Shown piece after piece: positions 8,382 to 17,130 of a stretch of 64,000 bases of DNA. Each line of letters opens with the position of its first letter. Within the stretch, counting starts at the first letter, position 1. The DNA comes from Methanolobus profundi (lineage in GTDB: Archaea > Halobacteriota > Methanosarcinia > Methanosarcinales > Methanosarcinaceae): the NCBI RefSeq assembly GCF_900114835.1, contig NZ_FOUJ01000004.1, positions 309,331 to 373,330 of the forward strand. The letters are read 5' to 3'. Made by a program: the position numbers and the translations under genes. The notes beneath the pieces were generated by a model, which saw nothing but the letters and a program-made list of their open reading frames with translations, did no database searches and was not told the origin of the DNA.

Positions 8382-8848
8382 CAATTTCATATTTAATTGT
8401 AACAACTTGCCTCTGTAAATTCCTCATTGAATGTATCATAAGATCGTACATTCATGTTGTTATTGCAGAATATCGATTTTATGGTAAACAGCGCGGTTTA
8501 ATTGCGGTATTCAGAAAAAGAGTTAAAGACAACAGTTTTTCTTTTCGGATTGTGCCGGCTTCGACGGACCCTCCGGGATGGTTTTAGTTATTCACGCCTT
8601 CTTATCAGCAAAACTTATTGTTACCTTGCTTTGTGTTTCTGATAGTTCTGCAAAGATCATTGGGGAAAAATATCAGTACAACCACCCGCCGCAGGCGGCA
8701 CGTTCCATTGCCACTAATTGAAAAAGTGATTTTATTCGGTATTGGAAAGTTGTTGACTCCAAAGCTAAAATTTACAGGATCTCTACAGAAAACCTGTATC
8801 TCTGTATTGATGAGTATTAAAGAGCAGAATCCATTGCAAAAACCTGTC
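8382..8848. other. 467-bp gap with several dyads, no convincing gene
   Basis: Lies between the convergent AKR pair and the QueG-like gene. Visible structure: TGAATGTA (8428-8435) with TACATTCA (8447-8454) across an 11-nt loop, flanked by AACAAC (8401) and GTTGTT (8456); a GC-rich hairpin CCGCC-GCA-GGCGG near 8687-8699; and TACAGG/CCTGTA around 8773-8798. The local GC-rich patches near 8553-8580 and 8685-8703 stand out in AT-rich sequence. Could hold a small RNA; no open frame looks real. Confidence 0.3.
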
Positions 8849-9559
8849 TTAACCTTTTTTCTTCCCATGAGGACACACATAAACACACAATCCACACACA
8901 GGTATCTGTCCGCTGTTCTCCATCTCCTTGAAATGTTCCTCACATTTCTTTGCATCATATCTCATTTCCCGGCTCTCACTTTCTACAAAGTTCCTTCCGG
9001 TAAAGGCATTGACCGGACATATATTTACACATTTATTGCAGGTTCCACATCTGTTTTCCATACTGCTTCCAGTAGGCTGGAGGGGTGCATCTGTCAGTAT
9101 CGTGGCCCACCTGACCCTTGGTCCGTTGTCGGGGGTTATCAGCAGGCAGCTCTTTCCTATCCAGCCAAGTCCTGACATGTGAGCGGCCAGTTTGTGGGAG
9201 AACTGGGCGCATATCCTCTCATCATCGATCCTTTTCGATGCAGGGATCGGAAGTGCTGAATAGCTATTATCCTGAATATGGCTGCTGAGGATCGAAGTTG
9301 TCATGTCGAGCCTTGAGTTGATAACGTCGTATGCATGATGTTTATAATTCAACAATGCAGACCTCTCATTTCTGTGTGTTATTTTGTCAACGATGGGGTC
9401 CATCAGTCTTATCCCAATTGAGATGGCGTATGGATATGCAGACAGTTCCTCACCACCCTGATCAACGATAAACTCCCTGGGACCTGAGAGGTCAGCTACT
9501 CCGAAATACTGTACTCCGTTTTCCAGTGCAATTCTGTTCAATTCATCCTGAAGACCCAT
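8849..9559 (-). CDS. QueG-like 4Fe-4S protein
   Basis: 236 residues related to the C-terminal iron-sulfur part of epoxyqueuosine reductase (QueG) and reductive-dehalogenase-like proteins. It has [12 protein letters not shown] followed by a second group made of a distant Cys (KKCEEHF) and CGLCVYVCP, giving two [4Fe-4S] clusters. The N-terminal part ([29 protein letters not shown]) is also typical. Archaea make archaeosine rather than queuosine, so a true QueG role is unlikely; a corrinoid- or electron-transfer function is more plausible but unproven. It ends 26 bp before the SulP genes, which share its strand, and may be the last gene of their transcript. Confidence 0.78.
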   Translation of the reverse strand: MGLQDELNRIALENGVQYFGVADLSGPREFIVDQGGEELSAYPYAISIGIRLMDPIVDKITHRNERSALLNYKHHAYDVINSRLDMTTSILSSHIQDNSYSALPIPASKRIDDERICAQFSHKLAAHMSGLGWIGKSCLLITPDNGPRVRWATILTDAPLQPTGSSMENRCGTCNKCVNICPVNAFTGRNFVESESREMRYDAKKCEEHFKEMENSGQIPVCGLCVYVCPHGKKKG

Positions 9560-9584
9560 AACTACACCTCTAACTCAGATAATA

Positions 9585-11261
9585 TTACTCTATACGTTTT
9601 TGTATTTTGTTATTTTCATATTCATTTCTCACAAAAGCCAGAGCTTCCTGTGTGCTGTCAAATACATGCACATGCTGCTTTTCCATAAGCCCTGTAAGCT
9701 CAACATCGTTCTCAATTATTCTCATGACATTGGGTTGTACGGATGTAAGATATATCTTCTGATCCAGTTTTCTGCTGGACCTGATGAAGCTTTTAAGGCG
9801 TTCTACACCTGTTGTGTCAATGAATGGAACATAACGCATTCGCAGGATTATATGAGGTTCACTGATGCTCATGTGCTCGTTTATCTTGCTTTCGAATACG
9901 CTCATTGCCCCGAAGAAGAAGGGTCCGTTTATGGTGTATACCTGGACATTATCTTTGAGATAGGGGTCGGCGAAGATGGTTGCATTGATCCCGCTGGCCT
10001 TGTCGTAGTTCTCTATTGTCTGTATATCGATCACATTCGTGAGCCTTACGAAGAGAAGCACTATCGAGAGGAACATTCCCATCTGGACGGCAAATACAAG
10101 GTTAGTGAGCACTGTCAGCAGAAAGGTGACAAGGAGGACCGCGGTATCCATCTTACTTATGTTCATGGTGGTTTTGAACTCAGTGATGTTTATCATTCTC
10201 AGGGAGACCACGATGAGAACACCTGCAAGGTATGCCTTTGGGATAAAGGCTGCAACAGGTCCGAGGTAGAGCAGGATCGTAAGAAGTATTAGGGACTGGA
10301 AGATACCTGACATCTGTGTCCTTGCCCCTTCCCGTATATTGATAGCGCTTCTTGCAATGGCTGCTGTACTGGGTATTCCTGAAAAGAAAGGCAATGTGAT
10401 ATTGGCTATTCCCTGGCCTATCAGTTCTTTGTTGCTGTCATGCTTGTTGTTGGTCATTCCGTCACAGACAACAGCACAGAGCAGTGACTGGATCGTTCCG
10501 AGCAGTGCGATAGTGAAAGCTGCCGGGAGGATATCGATGAGCAGCTCTGTATCGAAATTCAGCATCTGAACCGTTGGAAGTCCTGAAGGGATGCTTCCTA
10601 CAAGTGGTATATCGATCTGTAAATAAAGGACCGTAAGGATCGAAAGTACAAGTGCGAGGATGGATGGAGGAAAATTCCTGATGATCCTGATCTCTGAAAT
10701 AAGGCCGGGAAGATAAAAGAGAAGCAGTACCGTGCTGATACAGATCATTATTGCTGTGTTGCTTATGTGGTCGATATTGGTCATGACAGCATAGATCGTT
10801 TCCCATGCTTGCTCCTTTGAAGGTATGACAAGTCCGAGGGCATTTGGTATCTGTCCTATGAGCAGCATTGCACCGATACCGCTTGTGAACCCTGTAATTA
10901 CGGGCAGAGGGATGTACTTGACGAACTTGCCAAGTCTCAGTATTCCGAACGATACCTGAAATATGCCTGCAATGAAGCCTGCGAGGAGAATTCCTTCGAG
11001 GCCGAAGCTGTGAAGGGTTGAAAGTGTGATGACGGTCATGGCTCCACTTGGCCCGCTTATGGAGTACTTCGATCCACCGGTGGCGGATACCAGCATACCC
11101 GCAATGATGGCCGTGTATAAGCCCATCTGGGGTTCCACGCCTGAAGCAATGGCAAAAGCAATGGCCAGTGGCAATCCCACAATTGCTGTTATCGATCCGG
11201 CCTTAAGATCACTTGCGAATGAACCTTTAAGATATTTTGAGACCCTGTTCTGTATTTCCAT
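9585..11261 (-). CDS. SulP-family anion transporter (copy 1)
   Basis: 558 residues in the SLC26/SulP layout: a membrane domain of about ten or more segments (roughly 20-410), including AIASGVEPQMGLYTAIIAG and GPSGAMTV, then a cytoplasmic STAS domain (about 435-545) with FIDTTGVERLKSF at the usual regulatory loop. Family members move sulfate, bicarbonate or other anions, often coupled to Na+ or H+; the substrate is not readable here. It lies 87 bp downstream of a paralogue on the same strand. The nearness to the cysteine genes is suggestive only, as several unrelated genes lie between. Confidence 0.9.
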   Translation of the reverse strand: MEIQNRVSKYLKGSFASDLKAGSITAIVGLPLAIAFAIASGVEPQMGLYTAIIAGMLVSATGGSKYSISGPSGAMTVITLSTLHSFGLEGILLAGFIAGIFQVSFGILRLGKFVKYIPLPVITGFTSGIGAMLLIGQIPNALGLVIPSKEQAWETIYAVMTNIDHISNTAIMICISTVLLLFYLPGLISEIRIIRNFPPSILALVLSILTVLYLQIDIPLVGSIPSGLPTVQMLNFDTELLIDILPAAFTIALLGTIQSLLCAVVCDGMTNNKHDSNKELIGQGIANITLPFFSGIPSTAAIARSAINIREGARTQMSGIFQSLILLTILLYLGPVAAFIPKAYLAGVLIVVSLRMINITEFKTTMNISKMDTAVLLVTFLLTVLTNLVFAVQMGMFLSIVLLFVRLTNVIDIQTIENYDKASGINATIFADPYLKDNVQVYTINGPFFFGAMSVFESKINEHMSISEPHIILRMRYVPFIDTTGVERLKSFIRSSRKLDQKIYLTSVQPNVMRIIENDVELTGLMEKQHVHVFDSTQEALAFVRNEYENNKIQKRIE

Positions 11262-11280
11262 ATGAAAGCCAGCTGCTCTG

Positions 11281-11298
11281 TATCAGAGATATCTGATA
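11281..11298. promoter_or_regulatory. inverted repeat between the SulP copies
   Basis: TATCAGA-GATA-TCTGATA is a perfect 7-4-7 inverted repeat 20 bp before the start of the downstream SulP gene. It may be an operator or a weak terminator for the upstream copy. Next to it, CAGCTGGCTTT precedes the start codons of both SulP genes. Confidence 0.35.
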
Positions 11299-11348
11299 GA
11301 GTAATGGGGAACGATCACATATATATTCTCAACATGGATGATCAAGGC

Positions 11349-13004
11349 TCACTTTTTTTCGTATTTCTTTTTGAGAAATACCAGTGCATCCTGAGTGCTC
11401 TCACAAATATGCACATGCTGTTTTTCCATGAGCTCGGTGAGTTCCAGGTCGCTTTCTATTCTTTTCATGACCTCGGGCTGGATGGAGGTGAGATAGATCT
11501 TCTGGTGTAATTTACGGCTGGACTTAATGAAGCTCTTAAGGCGCTCGATACCGGTGGTGTCGATGAACGGAACGTATCTCATGCGCATGATTATGTGAGG
11601 CTTACTGATTGTCATGTGCTCGTTTATCTTGCTTTCGAAAACGTTCATGGCTCCGAAGAAGAAAGGACCGTTTATCGTGTAGACCGAGACGTTCTTTTCA
11701 AGGTAAGGGTCAGCAAAGATGGTAGCGTTGATACCTTTTGTCCTGTCGTAGTTCTCCATTGTCTGGACGTCGATGACATTTGTCAGTCTGATGAAGAGCA
11801 GGATGATGGACAGGAACATACCCATCTGGACAGCGAACACGAGGTCGGTGAGTACGGTTAGCAGGAAGGTGGCAAGCAGGACCATTGTGTCCATTTTGCT
11901 GATGTTCATGGTGGTCCTGAACTCAGTTATGTTGATCATCCTCAGGGAAACGAGGATAAGTACACCGGCGAGGTATGCCTTGGGAATGAAAGCAGCGACC
12001 GGACCCAGGAAAAGTAATATGATGAGTAGTATCAGGGCGTGGATGATACCTGAGACACGGGTCTTTGCGCCTTCCCTGATGTTGACGGCACTTCTTGCAA
12101 TGGCTGCTGTACAGGGTATTCCTGAGAAGAAAGGTAGTGCCATGTTAGCGATTCCCTGACCTACGAGTTCTCTGTTGCTGTCGTGCTTGCTGTTGGTCAT
12201 TCCGTCACAGACAACTGCACAGAGCAGTGCTTCGATGGCTCCGAGAAGTGCTATTGTGAGAGCTGCCGGGAGGACGTTCATGAGAAGGTCCAGGTTGAAA
12301 TTGAGCATCTGTATCTGCGGGAGTCCGGCAGGTATGCTTCCTACAAGTGGTATGTCGATCTTGAGGTAAAAGACCATGAGGACCGATAGTGCAAGAGCTA
12401 TTATGGAAGAGGGAAGACTGTTGATGTATCTTATTCTTGCCATTAGTCCGGGGAGATATAAGAGAAGCAGGATAGTGGCAAAACATATCGTTATTGCTGT
12501 GGTACTGACATGATCAAGGTTGGAGATGATGGCGTATAGTGTATCCCATACGTGTTCTTTTGAGGGTATTGTAATTCCCAGTGCGTTTGGTATCTGACCT
12601 ATGAGAATAATAGCACCGATACCGCTCGTGAATCCTGATATGACGGGTAGAGGGATGTATTTGACAACTTTCCCAAGTTTCAGGATCCCGAACAGTATCT
12701 GAAATGCACCAGCCAGGAAGCCTGCAAGGAGTAGTCCTTCCAGCCCGAAGCTGTGCAGTGTTGAAAGTATGATAACGGTCATCGCACCGGTGGGTCCGGT
12801 GATGGAATACCGTGAGCCTCCGGTTGCCGATACCATCATTCCCGCAATGATGGCCGTGTATAACCCCATCTGAGGTTCCACACCCGATGCAATGGCAAAA
12901 GCAATAGCAAGTGGCAACGCCACAACAGCCGTGATGAATCCGGCCTTTAGATCACTCGTAAACGATTCTTTGAGATATTGTAAGACTTTATTTTCATTTT
13001 CCAT
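11349..13004 (-). CDS. SulP-family anion transporter (copy 2)
   Basis: 551-residue paralogue of the next gene, colinear along the whole length with the same membrane domain and STAS domain (FIDTTGIERLKSF). The two differ mainly in the STAS domain and in the extreme ends; copy 1 has a longer C-terminal tail (NNKIQKRIE) where this copy ends KKKYEKK. First of the minus-strand group running through copy 1 to the QueG-like gene. The 211-bp upstream gap is very AT-rich and shared with a divergent gene. The duplication included at least 11 bp of the leader. Confidence 0.9.
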   Translation of the reverse strand: MENENKVLQYLKESFTSDLKAGFITAVVALPLAIAFAIASGVEPQMGLYTAIIAGMMVSATGGSRYSITGPTGAMTVIILSTLHSFGLEGLLLAGFLAGAFQILFGILKLGKVVKYIPLPVISGFTSGIGAIILIGQIPNALGITIPSKEHVWDTLYAIISNLDHVSTTAITICFATILLLLYLPGLMARIRYINSLPSSIIALALSVLMVFYLKIDIPLVGSIPAGLPQIQMLNFNLDLLMNVLPAALTIALLGAIEALLCAVVCDGMTNSKHDSNRELVGQGIANMALPFFSGIPCTAAIARSAVNIREGAKTRVSGIIHALILLIILLFLGPVAAFIPKAYLAGVLILVSLRMINITEFRTTMNISKMDTMVLLATFLLTVLTDLVFAVQMGMFLSIILLFIRLTNVIDVQTMENYDRTKGINATIFADPYLEKNVSVYTINGPFFFGAMNVFESKINEHMTISKPHIIMRMRYVPFIDTTGIERLKSFIKSSRKLHQKIYLTSIQPEVMKRIESDLELTELMEKQHVHICESTQDALVFLKKKYEKK

Positions 13005-13215
13005 AGAAAAGCCAGCTGACCCGCGTCAAAGATGTTTTGATGGTGGGTAGAAGTGAGAGTAAATATATAAAATCGATCGATAATGAAAATAAGTTACAAA
13101 TGTTATTGGAAATTATGAAAAATGGTATTTTCTATATTTTTGAACGTAAAAATTAAAAAATAATTAACAATATCAATACATAAAATTTAAATGAAACTCA
13201 GTTAATAGTCTTGCA

Positions 13216-14085
13216 ATGAACAAATCACATGAAACTAAAAAAAGGTTTGAAGAAAAAAAGTTTTATGAGAGACTTATTATTTTGCTTGAAGATCAGTCTT
13301 TGAATCAAGATAAAAACAATAAGTGGATTTTTAGATTAACACTTTGTTCAGTGGTCATAGCTTTTTTATTGTTCTGGGTAGCGTTTCAGCAAATGAATCT
13401 TGAAAATGAGATTTCAGATTCAAACAAGATTCTAGCAAATGTTACCGCACAAGAATATGGTTATCATCAACCAGATGTCAGTTTAGTTGATTCTTATTAT
13501 GTAAAGCTGTATATTTATCAAATAAATGAAACAGCTACAAAGTTTTCATTTTTAAATTTAGCAAGAGTTTATAATTCTGCTCAATCTGATGATATTGCTT
13601 TAGTTAAACCCAAAAACATAATGAAAACAGCTCGAATACCTGATTTAGGTGTGGGTGTCATCTATATTGTAGATAACAGTAGTGGTGAAGTCCTCATACA
13701 GCAGAATTTTTCTTTCCCACCTGGTTATACCTATTCTATAGAAGGCCTACCATTTCCTGTACCAGTAATTCCAGGTGATAGCCCTCAGGAAATTCCTTTT
13801 TTCCTCACGATAGATTCGACACATGAAAAGGACCATGAAAGTTTTGGTTTTAATATAAATGATAGTTTGGAAGTTTATCATCCCAATGGATTATTGATGA
13901 ATGAAATTAATATTCCTACTACTAGTAGCATTATGTATAGCAGGGGAGATGAAACAGTTGTTGTAAAAGTGGACAATGGAATAGCCTACACAATAGATGT
14001 TCGGTCAACTGATAATGAAACAACGTATCATAATTGGAAAAACCAATTTCTTTTGAAATACAGCAGCAGTGCAGTAACATTATAA
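13216..14085 (+). CDS. AT-rich orphan membrane-anchored protein
   Basis: 289 residues, not recognised. A charged N-terminus (1-45) precedes one membrane segment (WIFRLTLCSVVIAFLLFWVA, about 44-63), and the remaining 225 residues are beta-rich with many N-x-S/T sites, suggesting a type II protein with an external domain. Codon use is clearly more AT-rich than in the flanking genes (AAA, TTT, AAT and ATT dominate), which points to recent acquisition. A TATA-like AAATTTAAATG at 13187-13197 lies about 25 bp before the ATG, so the message may be leaderless. A hairpin follows. No neighbour suggests a role. Confidence 0.7.
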   Translation: MNKSHETKKRFEEKKFYERLIILLEDQSLNQDKNNKWIFRLTLCSVVIAFLLFWVAFQQMNLENEISDSNKILANVTAQEYGYHQPDVSLVDSYYVKLYIYQINETATKFSFLNLARVYNSAQSDDIALVKPKNIMKTARIPDLGVGVIYIVDNSSGEVLIQQNFSFPPGYTYSIEGLPFPVPVIPGDSPQEIPFFLTIDSTHEKDHESFGFNINDSLEVYHPNGLLMNEINIPTTSSIMYSRGDETVVVKVDNGIAYTIDVRSTDNETTYHNWKNQFLLKYSSSAVTL

Positions 14086-14091
14086 TGCCTT

Positions 14092-14113
14092 TATTGAATC
14101 TATTTATTCAATA
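14092..14113 (+). terminator. hairpin after the orphan gene
   Basis: TATTGAAT pairs with ATTCAATA across a 6-nt loop just after the stop codon. No long T run follows, so termination is only likely. Confidence 0.3.
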
Positions 14114-14189
14114 GACAAAATAACCATAGTTTTTAAAATAATTCATAACATCCCTCTAAATTATCTCCCCATCCCCCCAATAAACTCCC

Positions 14190-14897
14190 ATGAACCCCAT
14201 GATCACTCAACTCCGAGCCGAGCTTGAACAAAACTCTGACGAAGAAGCCAAAGCCAGCTCGAACCGCTTCTTCAAAGAACCAATAAAATGCTATGGCATG
14301 AAGACACCAGTTGCCAGAAAAATAGCAAAAGCCTATTACAAGCAAGTATCCAACCAGAGCAAGCAGGAGATATTTGCGCTTTGTGAGGAACTCCTGAGTT
14401 CTGATTACATGGAGGAAGCGTTCATTGCATTCGAATGGTCGTACAACCTGAGAAAGCAGTATGAACCTGAGGATTTTGTCATGTTCGAGAGGTGGGTAGG
14501 GGAATATGTCAACAACTGGGCAAAATGCGATACTCTCTGCAATCACAGCATAGGTACGTTCATCGACATGTATCCTCAGTTCATTGATCCGCTCAAAAAG
14601 TGGACGGCTTCTGAGAATCGCTGGTACAGGCGTGCTGCTGCAGTAACTCTCATTTTAGCGGCTCGCAGGGGAGAATTCCTTGATGATATCTTTGAGATCG
14701 CTGACATGTTGCTTATCGATGAGGATGACCTTGTGCAGAAAGGATATGGGTGGGTGCTCAAGGAAGCAAGCAAGCAGCATCAACAGGAAGTATTTGATTA
14801 CGTGGTGGCGAAAAAGGATGTAATGCCACGGACTGCTCTCAGGTATGCTATTGAGAAGATGCCGAAGGAACTGAGAGCTAAGGCTATGGAAAAATAA
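14190..14897 (+). CDS. DNA alkylation repair protein, AlkD-like
   Basis: HEAT-repeat DNA glycosylase family that removes bulky or positively charged alkylated bases. The 235 residues match family length and show the helical repeats and hallmark stretches GMKTPVARKIAK, YVNNWAKCDTLC (the WD-type motif region), NRWYRRAAAVTLI and YGWVLKEAS. The Asp in KCDTLC is the probable catalytic acid, equivalent to the conserved Asp of AlkD. Transcribed alone; it ends 30 bp from the convergent GNAT gene. AlkD genes are scattered among methanogens, so lateral transfer is possible. Confidence 0.87.
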   Translation: MNPMITQLRAELEQNSDEEAKASSNRFFKEPIKCYGMKTPVARKIAKAYYKQVSNQSKQEIFALCEELLSSDYMEEAFIAFEWSYNLRKQYEPEDFVMFERWVGEYVNNWAKCDTLCNHSIGTFIDMYPQFIDPLKKWTASENRWYRRAAAVTLILAARRGEFLDDIFEIADMLLIDEDDLVQKGYGWVLKEASKQHQQEVFDYVVAKKDVMPRTALRYAIEKMPKELRAKAMEK

Positions 14898-14927
14898 TGG
14901 ATCGTTTTTAGCTCAGTTCTTATTACT

Positions 14928-15989
14928 TCACATGACAAAATCCCTGATATCCAGATACAATGGTTCAAGATCGACAGTTCCATCATCCAATGACTTTGCA
15001 TATATGTTCCAGTTCTCCACAAGAGGTTTACACTTCTTGAACACCGGAACAAGAGGGTCATCAGGTGTTATAAGCGATGTAAGATAGTATCTGTTCTCTT
15101 CCAGCACAAAATTGTTCAGACGTTTCAGCAGGTTTAACATTGCTTCATCTTCATTTGGAGTGAATGCATAGTCTGTCAGGTAATATATCTCAAAAAGTTC
15201 ATTTTCTGCAGGGATTTTTGGCATCCTTGTGAAGTGATCAATGAAATTCATTACACTACCAAGTATTCTCATGGAAGCAGGTTCTCTTGCATAGTATACT
15301 TTTGCGATCACAGACAGGTCCCAGAGTCCGGTACATGCAACGATCTTGCCATCTGATAAGGCCACCCAGAGATTATCCTGATCATAATCCGGGATCTTTT
15401 CAAGATGATACATAAAGCTCTCTAAAGTAAATGGAACAAAATGGGCTCTATCTTTATTGTAGCTATTAATGAGTTCAACTATTTGAGGTATCTCACTTTT
15501 CTCAGCGGTGCGAACTTGAAATTCAGGAGCAATGTCTGCTTTTTTGTAAACAGAGCTTGCCTGAAGCTGCGTAATACCCATTTTCTGATATCCCGCTTCA
15601 GAAAAAACAGCATTTGAAGCCGTATTTTCTTCAAAGATATAGCAGTATACGTAAGAAGCACCATTCTCACGCAGATCACTTTCTACTTTCTTCACAAGTT
15701 CTGTTGCAATTCCATGTCTTTGAAAACGAGGATGAACTATCACTTCTGTGAGATATCCATACTTTTTTCCAGCCGGATCCTCTTTCAGTGTCCATCCTAC
15801 CCATCCGGCCGTTTGATTATCTTCCACAGCGACAAAGACTTTCCAGTTGTCATACATGTCGTATCTTGCCACTGCATTAGGACTTTTGTCCATTGCTTCA
15901 GCTATTTTCTCATTTCCCTGAGGACATGATCTCTCAATTTCCAGCAGATCGCTGTTATCCTCTTCAACGAAAGGTCTCAGTAGTGTCAT
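14928..15989 (-). CDS. tandem GNAT acetyltransferase
   Basis: 353 residues with two GNAT folds. The N-terminal domain (about 1-145) has the acetyl-CoA loop HPRFQRHGIATEL and the C-terminal element NAVFSEAGYQKMG. The second domain (about 155-345) is divergent and lacks a clear Q/R-x-x-G-x-A loop, so it may bind substrate without catalysis. Substrate unknown. The 5' region carries a 9-bp inverted repeat between the probable promoter and the start codon. Neighbours on both sides point away or convergent, so it is a single-gene unit. Confidence 0.82.
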   Translation of the reverse strand: MTLLRPFVEEDNSDLLEIERSCPQGNEKIAEAMDKSPNAVARYDMYDNWKVFVAVEDNQTAGWVGWTLKEDPAGKKYGYLTEVIVHPRFQRHGIATELVKKVESDLRENGASYVYCYIFEENTASNAVFSEAGYQKMGITQLQASSVYKKADIAPEFQVRTAEKSEIPQIVELINSYNKDRAHFVPFTLESFMYHLEKIPDYDQDNLWVALSDGKIVACTGLWDLSVIAKVYYAREPASMRILGSVMNFIDHFTRMPKIPAENELFEIYYLTDYAFTPNEDEAMLNLLKRLNNFVLEENRYYLTSLITPDDPLVPVFKKCKPLVENWNIYAKSLDDGTVDLEPLYLDIRDFVM

Positions 15990-16010
15990 AAGTAACCCCC
16001 ATTACTTTCT

Positions 16011-16044
16011 TGTGAGACCCGGATGTGCTTTTTGAGGTCTCACA
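16011..16044 (-). promoter_or_regulatory. inverted repeat in the GNAT 5' region; remainder of the 385-bp gap
   Basis: TGTGAGACC (16011-16019) and GGTCTCACA (16036-16044) are perfect complements around a 16-nt loop, 22-55 bp before the GNAT start. A related TGTAAGACC lies near 16072. A minus-strand TATA-like element near 16093-16103 would put the hairpin inside the transcript, so it could be an RNA leader or an operator. The rest of 15990-16374 is AT-rich and shows no gene. Confidence 0.45.
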
Positions 16045-16374
16045 TTCTTTCAAATTTAAAAATTCATGATGTAAGACCCAGAATTTTCAATATATAGTAT
16101 AGTCTTTTATTTATCTATTAATAAGTTTCGCAATGTACTATGCTATGGATAACGCCGTTACATACTGAAAATCTCGATAGACTAAGGGATAGTAATAATA
16201 TTTCACAGAGAAAATAATATATCTTCTAAGGTCGATCTGTTATATGGGATAATTAAGAGTGGGAGTTCTGGCAAACTAACTGATTTCTGTATTTTTTGAG
16301 GTATAACGACTTTTCCATTTTGCCATTTATCGTACTTTCCATGTTTCCATTGAAATTCATAACATTAACAGGTG

Positions 16375-17106
16375 ATGAAGGAAATGAAAGTCTTAGCTAT
16401 CAATTCAAGTCCAAGTATGGAAAAGGGCAATACTGCAATGATATTGGATCCATTCATCGAAGGAATGGAAGAGGCAGGGGCAGATGTCGATCTGTTCTAT
16501 ACCAGGGAAATGGATATCAATCCATGTATGGGTGAGTTCAATTGCTGGTACAGGACACCCGGAAAGTGTCTTCAGAAAGATGATATGCAACTGCTTTACC
16601 CGGTAATAAACGAAGCTGATGTGTTCGTGTTCGCATCCCCGCTCTATGTGGATGGGGTCAACGGTCCAATGAAGAATGTGATAGATCGCATGCTCCCAAG
16701 GGTGGAACCTCACATCGAATTACGTGATGGCCGTTGCCGTCATCCGGTACGGGGAACACAAAAAGAGCGTAAGATGGTTCTGGTCTCAAATTGTGGTTTC
16801 TGGGAAAAGGAGAACTTCGACCCGCTGGTCACTCACATGCAGGCGGTCTGTGAGAACGCATCGCTGCAGTATTCAGGAGCTCTACTACGTCCTCATGGTG
16901 TGATGATGGCAGAAATGCTCAAGATGGGTGCACCACTGGGTGACATATTCGAGGCTGCAAAGGAAGCAGGCAGTCAATTGGTAAATGAAGGCCGTATGTC
17001 ACAGGGAACACTGGACACTGTCAGTCGTGAACTGATGACACGGGACGTGTATCTTGAAGCAGTGAAGCAGTATACTCAGAATATTCTGGATGAACTGGAA
17101 AAATGA
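16375..17106 (+). CDS. flavodoxin-fold NADPH-dependent FMN reductase family
   Basis: About 243 residues in the FMN reductase/iron-sulfur flavoprotein superfamily. The N-terminal phosphate-binding loop is INSSPSMEKGNTAMI, followed by DLFYTREMDINPC, then FASPLYVDGVNGPMKNVIDRM, the typical flavin-contact segment. The cysteines in PCMGEFNCWYRTPGKC resemble the spacing before the cluster in archaeal iron-sulfur flavoproteins, but a complete C-x2-C-x2-C set is not clear. Likely reduces quinones or other electron acceptors. The start could be 16372 (GTG), 16375 or 16384; I chose the first ATG. Single gene, 24 bp from the convergent surface-protein gene. Confidence 0.83.
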   Translation: MKEMKVLAINSSPSMEKGNTAMILDPFIEGMEEAGADVDLFYTREMDINPCMGEFNCWYRTPGKCLQKDDMQLLYPVINEADVFVFASPLYVDGVNGPMKNVIDRMLPRVEPHIELRDGRCRHPVRGTQKERKMVLVSNCGFWEKENFDPLVTHMQAVCENASLQYSGALLRPHGVMMAEMLKMGAPLGDIFEAAKEAGSQLVNEGRMSQGTLDTVSRELMTRDVYLEAVKQYTQNILDELEK

Positions 17107-17130
17107 TAAGGATGCAGATCATCCTTCCAT

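Noticed and set aside
8618..9175. 185-residue plus-strand frame
   Set aside because: Overlaps the end of the QueG-like gene and has no recognisable features or ribosome site.
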